Counted from the stretch's first letter, positions 1 through 5,903 are shown. The stretch is DNA of 6,372 nt from Phormidesmis priestleyi (GCA_003242115.1 QBMP01000157.1:3816-10187); one strand, 5' to 3'. The notes: generated from the sequence alone by a model not told the origin. A program made the numbers and translations.

Positions 1-2
1 GT

Positions 3-290
3 CGCAAAGGGGGGAGGCCGAAGCGGTTGGATGAGGGGCAGGTGAGGGTGGCGATACTCCGAAGGAGTGGCCTTGCCATCGCACTGGCTGAGGCAGGTAA
101 GCTGACGATAAGGAAAATCTGCGAGCAGGTGGATTGCAGTCGCTCTACCTACTATCGGCAGGTAGCACCACGTCTGAAAGCACTGGCAGATAATGCGCTG
201 CTACAACTAGACCAAAGCGTCTGTGTTGCTCCAAGTGCGAAGGCCAATGCCAAGCCAAAACCTCTGCGTGATCGCTTGCAGAAACTATAA
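3..290 (+). CDS. C-terminal part of a probable serine recombinase (resolvase/invertase family), 5' end outside window
   Basis: The frame is open from base 3 without a stop, so the gene starts outside the window; a TTG at 27 is only an internal codon. The readable 95 residues begin RKGGRPKRLDEGQV, then a helix-turn-helix-like stretch (TIRKICEQVDCSRSTYYRQV) and a charged, Ala/Lys-rich tail ending LRDRLQKL. In Hin and Tn3 resolvases a GRP/GRK arm followed by a C-terminal HTH binds the recombination site, and this order matches. The catalytic N-terminal domain (Ser nucleophile, Arg cluster) would lie upstream and cannot be seen, so the family call is inference. The HTH here sits after an unusually long linker (SGLAIALAEAGKL). 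Alternatives are another HTH protein, or a relic of a mobile element. The gene converges on the peroxidase, 101 bases away. Confidence 0.6.
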   Translation, partial: RKGGRPKRLDEGQVRVAILRRSGLAIALAEAGKLTIRKICEQVDCSRSTYYRQVAPRLKALADNALLQLDQSVCVAPSAKANAKPKPLRDRLQKL

Positions 291-317
291 GCTGTGCGGC
301 TTCCCAAGACTTTGAAA

Positions 318-369
318 GCGATCGCCTTATCATTCATTCAAGTCAGGACAAAAAGATAAGAACGATCGC
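318..369. repeat. HIP1-containing imperfect inverted repeat between convergent genes
   Basis: The left arm GCGATCGCCTTATC (318-331) pairs with GATAAGAACGATCGC (355-369), leaving one small mismatch or bulge in the middle and a 23-base loop. It lies between the stop codons of the converging recombinase and peroxidase genes, where a bidirectional terminator would be expected. No clear U-tract follows on either strand, so termination is only a possibility. The left arm carries a complete HIP1 octamer at 318-325. Confidence 0.5.
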
Positions 370-391
370 CACCAACGCTGTACAGCAAGGG

Positions 392-1912
392 CTATAGCGG
401 TATCACCACTTCAGCAAACCGAAGTAAATCAGTGATTTTGAAGCTTCCGTCCGCACTCAACGTTGGCAAAGTAGGTATCCATCCTGGGTCTTGTTGCAAA
501 TAAGACTCTGAATCACCCTCTAATAAGCCGATTAATACCTCTGCAACAATTCGTCCGCCTACAGGCCCCAAGTGTTTCCCCGCGCCAAATTCGGCAGTTT
601 CTGCTTCTCGCAAAATGTAGAACCAGAGCGGCGTCCGCTGATCTAGCGCAAATGGCTTGAGATCTTGCAGTATGGTGGGATGCAAAACATTTACACCCAT
701 CGCCTTGGCAACACTTTGCCCCGAAGGTATCCGAAAGGTCACATGTCGTAACAGATTCCGCGTCGCTAGCGATTGCGGTTCCATGCCCGGAATGCCCGGC
801 AGATCAAAAAGGGCTGACGACAAAATGGTGTCAATTTTTTTGTTAGGCCGCGCTCGCCCATCTCCAAAATCAAAGAAGGTTTGCCAGTCGATAAAGCGCC
901 GCGCCGCTCTTTTTCCACCCCTGAGATCAGCGGGATCTGGGGCATCTGAGGCGGGCGAAGTCGCTCGGCCATCGTCAAGAAACAGCGCAATAAACTGCCC
1001 CGAATCATCGGGCGCTAGGCCAAAATTGGCGCGATAGCTGGGGCGCGCTTGCGAATGCCCAAAGCGATAGGCCGACACCGCAAACTCAACGGGAATAAAT
1101 GGGAGATTGCGCCATTTATAGAATTTTCGCCCTTCTGTGAGAATATTGGTGACCAAATCTTGGCCCACAGTTAAAGGCAAAAACTCATGGACAATAATCC
1201 ACTGATAGTGCCAGCGAACGACACGCTGAGCTTCTGCAAAAATCTCGTTGGGATTGGTCAAGCCTGTGTCTGCTTTGACCTTAGTGACCACAGCATTATG
1301 AAACTTCAAAAAAGCTAAGTGTAGCTGTGAAACAATCAGATTTTCATCGTTACGCGGATCGCCAATCAAAGCCGTTCTTTGACAGTTGCGCGGCAGATCA
1401 AATCGTTGTTGGTGATCGCGCGAAATTGCTTCCGAACCCGGAATTTTTTCGACCAGGAAAGTGGTTAACCCAGAATCAACGTCTTGATCGTATAGATGAG
1501 GCGATGCTTTTGGCCCCGAACCATACACATTGTCTAGACCGAGGCTAGGTGTACGAAAGTTAGCGATTGTCTCAGGATCTTGCTGACGCTCTAAGCTTGA
1601 AGTGGGATCGAACGTTATATCGTGATCGATAAACTGTCCTAGAAACGTAAAGCCAGCGGTAATATCTGGATTGTTTTCATTTCTCACATTCAGAGCAGGC
1701 TTGGTAATCAGCCCAACCGGATCGCTTAGATCGTCTTTGGCATCCATGATGCCATTTATTTTGCCAATCTCTCTTAAAAAGCCCCGCAGGGTAGGATTGT
1801 CAGCAGCGAAGGGCGGTAGGGCAGGAAAGATTCGGCCAAATCTTCCTTGTTCGTGATATATCGAACTCGGTGCGTTGGCCCCACCTAAGGGCATGGCTCC
1901 ATGACGAGTCAT
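392..1912 (-). CDS. Animal-type haem peroxidase (bacterial An_peroxidase family)
   Basis: The 506-residue protein belongs to the peroxidase-cyclooxygenase superfamily, which uses hydrogen peroxide to oxidise halides or organic substrates at a haem. The active-site signature is complete by comparison with myeloperoxidase. LGQFIDHDI (91-99) gives Gln93, the haem-linking Asp96 and distal His97. GDPRNDE (184-190) gives the catalytic Arg187 and the second haem-linking Glu190 at the family spacing. LHLAFLKFHN (197-206) is the usual following helix. YRFGHS (282-287) carries proximal His286, and RNLLR (385-389) carries its probable partner Asn386. The PSGQ stretch at 396-399 is typical of bacterial members as I recall them. 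There is no signal peptide, membrane segment or added repeat domain, so it looks cytosolic or non-classically exported. The ATG at 1912 is supported by AAGGAG at 1922-1927, nine bases upstream. Physiological substrate unknown; expressed alone. Confidence 0.93.
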   Translation of the reverse strand: MTRHGAMPLGGANAPSSIYHEQGRFGRIFPALPPFAADNPTLRGFLREIGKINGIMDAKDDLSDPVGLITKPALNVRNENNPDITAGFTFLGQFIDHDITFDPTSSLERQQDPETIANFRTPSLGLDNVYGSGPKASPHLYDQDVDSGLTTFLVEKIPGSEAISRDHQQRFDLPRNCQRTALIGDPRNDENLIVSQLHLAFLKFHNAVVTKVKADTGLTNPNEIFAEAQRVVRWHYQWIIVHEFLPLTVGQDLVTNILTEGRKFYKWRNLPFIPVEFAVSAYRFGHSQARPSYRANFGLAPDDSGQFIALFLDDGRATSPASDAPDPADLRGGKRAARRFIDWQTFFDFGDGRARPNKKIDTILSSALFDLPGIPGMEPQSLATRNLLRHVTFRIPSGQSVAKAMGVNVLHPTILQDLKPFALDQRTPLWFYILREAETAEFGAGKHLGPVGGRIVAEVLIGLLEGDSESYLQQDPGWIPTLPTLSADGSFKITDLLRFAEVVIPL

Positions 1913-1921
1913 AACAATATG

Positions 1922-1927
1922 CTCCTT
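1922..1927 (-). promoter_or_regulatory. Ribosome binding site of the peroxidase gene
   Basis: On the minus strand AAGGAG precedes the ATG at 1912 by nine bases. It selects this start over the in-frame ATG six codons further in, and is the clearest Shine-Dalgarno match to a gene start in the window. I could not pick a convincing -35/-10 pair in the A/T-rich leader 1928-2050. Confidence 0.75.
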
Positions 1928-2140
1928 GTTTGGCTTATAAAACTTTAGTTAAATAAACGCGCGCTGAACTCTCGAATTTAATTTAGCATCAGTACGACGC
2001 ATTATTTGTGAATAGTGATGACAACTATTTCTGTAGCTTTAGTAACAAAACTTTAATCTTGTCCGTAAGCAATCGGCAAACTTCGCGTATCTAAAGCGAT
2101 ATATAGATAGAACTGAGTCGGCTTAGGCTTCTGTATAGAG

Positions 2141-2156
2141 GACACCGTTGGCGAAC
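2141..2156 (+). repeat. Solitary sequence resembling the MITE terminal repeat
   Basis: GACACCGTTGGCGAAC matches 14 of the first 16 bases of the 17-bp MITE end (GACACTGTTGGCAAAC). No inverted partner is visible downstream within the gap. It may be one decayed end of a related element or a chance match. Confidence 0.35.
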
Positions 2157-2220
2157 CTAAAGACAGTACGTATGATCGTTCCGAAAGCCTTCGTTTTTGA
2201 GTTAGTAGATATGTACTAAT

Positions 2221-2264
2221 AAAGGGATAGCATTTGTGGTTGTAACCACAAATGCTATCCCTTT
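2221..2264. repeat. 44-bp near-perfect palindrome
   Basis: The 20-base left arm (2221-2240, AAAGGGATAGCATTTGTGGT) is exactly complementary to 2245-2264. Bases T2241 and A2244 also pair, leaving only two bases at the centre. Neither flank has a U-tract after a G/C-rich stem, so an intrinsic terminator is unlikely. It could be an extragenic palindromic repeat, a cruciform or protein-binding site, or a mobile-element remnant. Confidence 0.85.
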
Positions 2265-2520
2265 CAATCAACTCAACGTCTTGCCGAATACCTATCTTTC
2301 TAAGTTGGCATAGTGACAGCGTAACTGTGACGAAGTGCAATAAGGGTAAAGGCGAATCCTGAAACAACGTAAACTCGTTGAGCGATCAGGAAAAATTCAA
2401 ATTCTCTCAGAAAGTATGATGCGAATAAGCTAGCCTAAAACCCTTATGCAGAATAGCCTTCAAGCTTATTTCACTTATGTACAGCTACGCTTGTACTGTC
2501 CCTTCATCAGACTGTCAAAG

Positions 2521-3096
2521 TCAGACAGGCGGCAAACGTGTCCAGACCATTATCGATTCATCAACACTCTCTCGAATTGTGGAAAATCCCATGCGTTCAT
2601 AGAGACGTTTAGCTTGGTTTGAGTTTTGAACGCTTAGTCCGATTCGGTCAGACGGCGCTTGTGATAAAAGCTCTGTCAGTAGCTTTGTGCCAATGCCTTG
2701 ACCACGAAGAGATGGCAGGACAGAGATAGCAAGGCTCGGTGTCATCTCATCAATAAATCCGTACCCAGGACATGCATGAGTCATCTGCCGTATCCAAGCG
2801 ATACCGACTGGCGGCTGCGATTGCTGTGTTTGAGCAACCATTGCGAAGTCATCAGGTTTCCCCCAGTTCTGGGTATAGCAGGTCATCAGAGGCGCATCAA
2901 TGATCGCCCTGTCAGGAGGCAGACAGCCCGGAGGAACATACACCGCTAGATACAAAAAGTCCCTAAGCTGCGAACCCTCATGCACTTCGAGCGATTTGAA
3001 TGTGTACGTGTGCTCAAGTCGGATGGTGGCAACCTCGTTACGAACAGAATAAGGTGTCTCCAATATATACTGCCGATGCCTAAGAAATGAACGCAC
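2521..3096 (-). CDS. GNAT-family N-acetyltransferase
   Basis: The protein is up to 191 residues long and would transfer an acetyl group from acetyl-CoA to an amine of an unknown substrate. Motif A is clear at 121-140: a beta-strand (SLAISVLPSL) runs into the pyrophosphate-binding loop RGQGIG (131-136, pattern R/Q-x-x-G-x-G/A) and the helix TKLLTELLSQ. Motif B follows as LSVQNSNQAKRLYERMGF (154-171), with the usual Asn and Tyr-Glu-Arg-x-Gly-Phe ending. The N-terminal helix region LRDFLYLAVYVPPG (44-57) fits the substrate-side helices of the family. The start is uncertain. The frame opens after a TAA two codons before the GTG at 3096, neither GTG nor the TTG at 3063 has a good ribosome site, and the conserved fold begins near residue 23. 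No partner gene is adjacent, and substrate cannot be deduced. Confidence 0.85.
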   Translation of the reverse strand: MRSFLRHRQYILETPYSVRNEVATIRLEHTYTFKSLEVHEGSQLRDFLYLAVYVPPGCLPPDRAIIDAPLMTCYTQNWGKPDDFAMVAQTQQSQPPVGIAWIRQMTHACPGYGFIDEMTPSLAISVLPSLRGQGIGTKLLTELLSQAPSDRIGLSVQNSNQAKRLYERMGFSTIRESVDESIMVWTRLPPV

Positions 3097-3336
3097 TGAT
3101 TACTGCAAAATCACACCCATTTCGGGAGGTGAATAACGCCAACTTCGCCTATGCGTAGAAGCCGAGAAATTTTGGTCGCTAAGCTCATCGTTTCAGACTC
3201 TATTAACGAGTTTTCAAGGATTTCAGGCATCACTAAGTCTAAATATGCTTTTTCAATGAGCACAAATGCTTAAAGTCGAAACCGTTGCCAGTAAATCGTT
3301 TCAGCCCTAACGACCAAAATTTCTTCAACTCTATAC
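3097..3336. other. Non-coding stretch with a 14-bp inverted and a 10-bp direct repeat
   Basis: No gene is supported here. AGAAATTTTGGTCG (3165-3178) recurs inverted at 3311-3324, and ATCGTTTCAG occurs directly at 3187-3196 and 3295-3304. The two repeat types together outline a segment of about 160 bases ending just left of the MITE. It could be a decayed element or a regulatory site pair; neither can be shown from the sequence alone. Confidence 0.5.
3331..3336 (+). repeat. Putative target-site duplication, left copy (CTATAC)
   Basis: CTATAC directly abuts the outer end of the left 17-bp terminal repeat of the MITE and is repeated exactly at 3457-3462 outside the right terminal repeat. The motif contains TATA, so a shorter TA duplication cannot be excluded. 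Confidence 0.6.
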
Positions 3337-3456
3337 GACACTGTTGGCAAACTAAATATTTAGTGCTGAATCAACGAAAAATTGATGGTTCAGCCAACAT
3401 GCTGAGAGCGCATCCACTGAGCTTGAGCCATTGTTTTGGAGTTTGCCAACAGTGTC
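3337..3456. mobile_element. 120-bp MITE-like element with perfect 17-bp terminal inverted repeats
   Basis: The element begins GACACTGTTGGCAAACT (3337-3353) and ends with its exact reverse complement (3440-3456). Both sides are flanked by CTATAC. The 86-base core is too short to encode a protein. It holds an internal bulged hairpin built on GCTGAA (from about 3364) and TTCAGC. Small size, perfect terminal repeats, flanking direct repeats and no coding capacity are the hallmarks of a miniature inverted-repeat transposable element moved in trans by a related transposase. The ends resemble IS6-family tips (IS26 begins GGCACTGTTGCAAA), but IS6 elements make 8-bp duplications, so the parent family is unsettled. 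The ends are unrelated to those of the IS at 4981-6297. Confidence 0.75.
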
Positions 3457-3462
3457 CTATAC
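3457..3462 (+). repeat. Putative target-site duplication, right copy (CTATAC)
   Basis: This is the exact second copy of 3331-3336, lying immediately outside the right terminal repeat of the 120-bp element. Confidence 0.6.
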
Positions 3463-3506
3463 ACAAGCGTATATGCCAAGAGGTAAATGAAAAGGCAAAA
3501 CAGTTG

Positions 3507-3791
3507 TTATCTATTTACAACTTCCTTGAGAGCTTCTTGGATGACATCATCTCTGACACCGTGCCGCTTCAAGCTATCAATCAGGGAAGCAACGATGTCA
3601 TTTTCTAGTCGTTCGAGATCGCTGCGTAAGCCTTGACCAATGTAAGTCCGCGCCAGTGGTTGATAACCTGAGAACCCTAGAATGGGAGCTATCCGCTTGA
3701 GGTCTTCAATCACATCCTCTGGCATCCGAATAGTGACTGTCGTCATCGGGCGATCGCGTTTAAGTCTTTTCTTGAGAGCATCAGGCTTCAT
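3507..3791 (-). CDS. Ribbon-helix-helix (CopG-like) antitoxin of a BrnT-type module
   Basis: The 94-residue protein should bind and neutralise the toxin encoded just upstream and repress their shared promoter. The ribbon-helix-helix fold is visible from about residue 17: beta-strand TTVTIRMP, helix EDVIEDLKRIAPILG, a turn at FSGYQP, then helix LARTYIGQGLRSDLERLE. A basic N-terminus (KKRLKRDR, 7-14) precedes the strand. The C-terminal third (LENDIVASLIDSLKRHGVRDDVIQEALKEVVNR) is charged and probably helical, and is an obvious candidate for the toxin-binding segment. The ATG at 3791 is chosen because the upstream toxin stops at 3781, giving an 11-base overlap typical of translational coupling; the frame stays open further upstream only inside the toxin gene. 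A HIP1 octamer (3750-3757) lies within the gene. Toxin-before-antitoxin order is characteristic of BrnTA. Confidence 0.82.
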   Translation of the reverse strand: MKPDALKKRLKRDRPMTTVTIRMPEDVIEDLKRIAPILGFSGYQPLARTYIGQGLRSDLERLENDIVASLIDSLKRHGVRDDVIQEALKEVVNR

Positions 3792-4077
3792 AGTATTCGC
3801 GCTCCTGTCGAGTCGCTTTGCGGGCAGAGACAATACGGATGTAGTCGTCTTCGCGTTCTACGAACACAACGAATAAGAGATTCCATCGCTTGTCTAAAGC
3901 GATAACCGCGTCCCTAGCTTCATCGTTGCGACTGGCATTGCTGACGACTAAAAGAGGGTCGAAGAAGGCTTCGGCAGCTTGCGGAAAGGTGATACCGTCG
4001 TGCTTGAGTGGGTTAGCGTTTGCCTTCTGGTCATTCCAGACGAAGGTGATGCCGTTGAGCGGAAAGTACACATCCAT
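3781..4077 (-). CDS. brnT: BrnT-family toxin (type II toxin-antitoxin, RNase-like fold)
   Basis: The 98-residue protein matches the BrnT family, whose characterised Brucella member is a RelE-like ribonuclease that stops growth by cutting RNA. Family landmarks appear in order: the N-terminal strand ITFVWNDQKANANPLKHDGITF (10-31, with the conserved Trp, Lys and Lys-His pair), AAEAFFDPLLVV (34-45), the core strand RWNLLFVVFVERED (64-77), and the signature IRIVSARKATRQEREYYE (80-97). The basic Arg/Lys residues of that signature fall where the family carries its active-site residues. The ATG at 4077 is preferred over the TTG at 4095, because the TTG would lie at or upstream of the predicted transcription start. 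No Shine-Dalgarno precedes the ATG. The gene leads the operon and overlaps the antitoxin start by 11 bases. Repression by the antitoxin at the palindrome 4091-4123 is inferred. Confidence 0.87.
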   Translation of the reverse strand: MDVYFPLNGITFVWNDQKANANPLKHDGITFPQAAEAFFDPLLVVSNASRNDEARDAVIALDKRWNLLFVVFVEREDDYIRIVSARKATRQEREYYEA

Positions 4078-4084
4078 AGAAAGC

Positions 4085-4113
4085 AGTATAACCAAACGTG
4101 TTTACAAAGTAAA
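4085..4113 (-). promoter_or_regulatory. Sigma-70-type promoter of the toxin-antitoxin operon
   Basis: On the minus strand TTTACT (4108-4113) and TATACT (4085-4090) are separated by exactly 17 bases; they match the consensus at 4/6 and 5/6. Transcription would start near 4078-4079, one or two bases before the toxin ATG at 4077, which implies a leaderless or nearly leaderless mRNA. Confidence 0.6.
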
Positions 4114-4123
4114 TACGTTTGGT
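4091..4123. promoter_or_regulatory. Operator-like palindrome over the toxin-antitoxin promoter
   Basis: ACCAAACGTGTTTAC (4091-4105) and GTAAATACGTTTGGT (4109-4123) are inverted copies at 14 of 15 positions, around a 3-base AAA centre. The palindrome fills the spacer and covers the -35 element. A site so placed fits autorepression by the ribbon-helix-helix antitoxin, alone or with toxin. Binding is inferred from position and symmetry. Confidence 0.7.
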
Positions 4124-4400
4124 GTAGTTCACTAAACCGCTGAATCCATTGATGCTAAGGCATTTTAGTCGGAAAACAGTACTCTAAATCCGTGCCGAAA
4201 ACCCTCCTTTTTGACACTCTATAAAAAATATCTTTCATCTCACGCAGAGTGCGAGTTGAGAGTGATCGCGCATAAAGCAGTCCTGATTAGCGATGCGATG
4301 GCGCGGTCTACTGGTGTGAATCCTATGCAATTTATTGGTTTATTGGTTATGCCTAGAGCGACAAGTCGTTACTTATCTAAGTCAGGGGATTGCTACTAAT
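4124..4400. other. Non-coding stretch upstream of the toxin-antitoxin operon
   Basis: No gene is supported. A 62-codon plus-strand frame (4211-4399) starts at a TTG without a ribosome site, and its sequence resembles no family I know. A minus-strand AAAGGAGG (near 4203-4210) has no start codon at a useful distance. Confidence 0.5.
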
Positions 4401-4457
4401 GCAGTTCTCATCAGGGGAGCGATGGCGTAGAGCGATCGCTCCCCTGATGAGAACTGC
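4401..4457. repeat. 57-bp perfect hairpin with 23-bp arms carrying HIP1
   Basis: The left arm 4401-4423 (GCAGTTCTCATCAGG then GGAGCGAT) is exactly complementary to 4435-4457, around an 11-base loop (GGCGTAGAGCG). With one bulge the pairing continues outward through TAAT/ATTA. The loop-arm junction forms a HIP1 octamer (4432-4439). There is no U-tract. Exact arms of this length suggest recent origin or selection, as in cyanobacterial extragenic palindromic repeats or MITE-like hairpins. Confidence 0.88.
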
Positions 4458-4969
4458 TATTACGCCGCCACGCTGGTTGAGTGACTGCTGAGCAATAGAG
4501 CAGTGCTATTGCCTACTGTTTGTTTGGTGCAGTGGTTAGCGGTGAAGTGATTACAGGAAGCACTAGCGGTTACCCCCGATGTGAAGCCATTGGACAAGAG
4601 CCAATAGTGACAGCGGCGTTACTTCACCTCTATGGTTTGATAAGGCATTTTTATGGTTTGTCTGTGGCTTATGCGGTGCGATGGTGCAGCTCGTCGGTGC
4701 CAGTGGTGGCCGGTGAGCTGGTGGTGAGTGAATTTTGGCGCAACTACTTACGGATGACCAGAGCGTAATCAGTGGACAGTAGCCGATGGGTGCGTCACTA
4801 GCTCGGTTAATGGCTTGGCTTGTGCGGTGCAACGGGTGAGCCGATGGGTGCGATCGCCATAGCTCTAATGGACAGAACGGGATACAAAGCAGTGTAACTA
4901 GATAGTGTAATTAGTTATATGTTGAGGCATACACAAAGGACTGGCTGATTAGCGCCGCTGTGACCTGAC
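4458..4969. other. 512-base repeat-rich, apparently non-coding stretch left of the IS
   Basis: No gene is supported on either strand. An 82-codon plus-strand frame (4520-4768) has only a TTG start and no recognisable domain. Structures seen are a hairpin with perfect 7-bp arms GCAATAG/CTATTGC (4492-4512), inverted GGTGAAGT/ACTTCACC (around 4540 and 4620), and direct repeats of AGCCGATGGGTGCG (4781-4794, 4839-4852). The text GCGATCGCCATAGCT (4850-4864) recurs at 6315-6329 on the far side of the IS, so the same repeat-rich DNA continues beyond the insertion. Confidence 0.5.
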
Positions 4970-4980
4970 AGCTCAGAGAG
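4970..4980 (+). repeat. Target-site duplication of the IS, left copy
   Basis: AGCTCAGAGAG is repeated at 6296-6306. Nine bases (CTCAGAGAG, 4972-4980 and 6298-6306) lie strictly outside the terminal inverted repeats; the first two bases on the right side are shared with the IS end, so the duplication is 9-11 bp. This range is normal for IS4-type elements. Confidence 0.85.
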
Positions 4981-5000
4981 CTTACCGGGTGACAACAGGG

Positions 5001-5903
5001 CTACATCACTTGTCTGATGAGGGATAGGGCGACAAACCCCCGCTGAAAATAGAGCCGTTTATGGGGTTTGAGCGCCATCAATCGGTAGGCCCAATCGGCC
5101 CATAAATCCATCCCATAGAGCCACCGTTGGCCATAGAGCCCAAAGCTAAAATCGCTCTGGCGCGGCATCTTATCCTGGTGTTCTTTGATACGCCCGGCAT
5201 ACATCTCTACCCGTAATTGCCGCATTTGCTGGCCATACAGGGTAGCCAAGCTATAAGCAATCGCGACTAGCAAAACCAAGGCTAAAAACCGTTGTTCATT
5301 CACTTGAGTATCTTCTAAATGATAGCCCCCTGATTTGCAATCCTTAAAAAACTGTTCTATACCCCAGCGACAGCGATAGACGACCAATGCTTGTTTGAGT
5401 GTCGGGAGATTGGTCAAGATATACCAGGGTTCTTTGGGGCCTTTTTGGCGATATTTCCGTTTCCAATAAACTGCAATATTCAAGGGGCCTAAGCCCTCTT
5501 CTTTGTTGCACAACACACCCTGATAGAACTGAGACATACCCGGCTGAAAGCCTTGGTCTTTTAGACTGCTATAGGATTCACCTGCCTGGGTTTGAAAGTG
5601 CAGACTTTTCTTCTGCCGTAAGGCAAAGTAGACACCTCTACTATCAAGCCAGGTAGCCAGTTTTGGGCTATGGAATTCTCGGTCTCCCAACACCAAGACA
5701 GACTCCTGTTTGAATAGCCGCAGGGCCACTTTCAACAATCGTTTTTGGGTCTTTAGCGAACTGTTTCCAGCGTGATTCAACACCTCCCAATAGATCGGTA
5801 AGGCATGGGTTCCCCAAACCACCGTCACCATGAAGATATTGCGCTCTTGCCACTGCGTCCGGTCAATCGCTATCAGCCAATAGCCATACTTTTGGTGTTT
5901 TTT
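5001..5903 (-). CDS. Second transposase frame (catalytic part), reached by -1 shift
   Basis: This frame is open from a TAA overlapping the A8 run down to the TAG at 5001-5003. It carries all three DDE acids and the YREK motif, but its first ATG (5831) lies after the first catalytic Asp codon. Independent initiation would therefore give a dead 276-residue fragment, which argues that it is translated as the C-terminal part of a fusion. Near the end, MDLWADWAYRLMALKPHKRLYFQ is a basic, aromatic tail. Confidence 0.75.
   Translation of the reverse strand, partial: KKHQKYGYWLIAIDRTQWQERNIFMVTVVWGTHALPIYWEVLNHAGNSSLKTQKRLLKVALRLFKQESVLVLGDREFHSPKLATWLDSRGVYFALRQKKSLHFQTQAGESYSSLKDQGFQPGMSQFYQGVLCNKEEGLGPLNIAVYWKRKYRQKGPKEPWYILTNLPTLKQALVVYRCRWGIEQFFKDCKSGGYHLEDTQVNEQRFLALVLLVAIAYSLATLYGQQMRQLRVEMYAGRIKEHQDKMPRQSDFSFGLYGQRWLYGMDLWADWAYRLMALKPHKRLYFQRGFVALSLIRQVM

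Larger units (their letters stand above)
1928..2520. other. 593-base gap between peroxidase and acetyltransferase: no supported gene, one long palindrome
   Basis: The stretch is A/T-rich and holds the promoter region of the minus-strand peroxidase. A 104-codon minus-strand frame (2053-2367, TTG start) runs through the palindrome at 2221-2264. It has no Shine-Dalgarno and no domain I recognise, although its end (FYLYIALDTRSLPIAYGQD) faintly recalls transposase fragments. A single sequence resembling the MITE ends described below lies at 2141-2156. A weak bulged stem (2479-2496) lies just beyond the acetyltransferase stop and lacks a U-tract. Confidence 0.6.

Noticed and set aside
657..1037. 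126-codon plus-strand frame inside the peroxidase
   Set aside because: Antisense shadow of a gene whose active-site residues are fully explained on the other strand.
2053..2367. 104-codon minus-strand frame, with an end faintly like a transposase fragment
   Set aside because: It starts at TTG without a ribosome site, runs through the palindrome and has no catalytic motif; the resemblance is too weak to call a gene or pseudogene.
2698..2949. 83-codon plus-strand frame inside the acetyltransferase
   Set aside because: Antisense shadow of the GNAT gene.
3285..3608. 107-codon plus-strand frame
   Set aside because: It crosses the MITE and runs antisense into the antitoxin gene; explained by those features.
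4211..4399. 62-codon plus-strand frame beginning in TTGACA
   Set aside because: The start has no ribosome site and the product matches nothing known; TTGACA has no -10 at a proper distance.
4401..4457. Reading the 57-bp hairpin as a Rho-independent terminator
   Set aside because: No U-tract on either strand and no gene ending close by.
4520..4768. 82-codon plus-strand frame
   Set aside because: TTG start only, no Shine-Dalgarno, no recognisable domain, in a repeat-rich non-coding tract.
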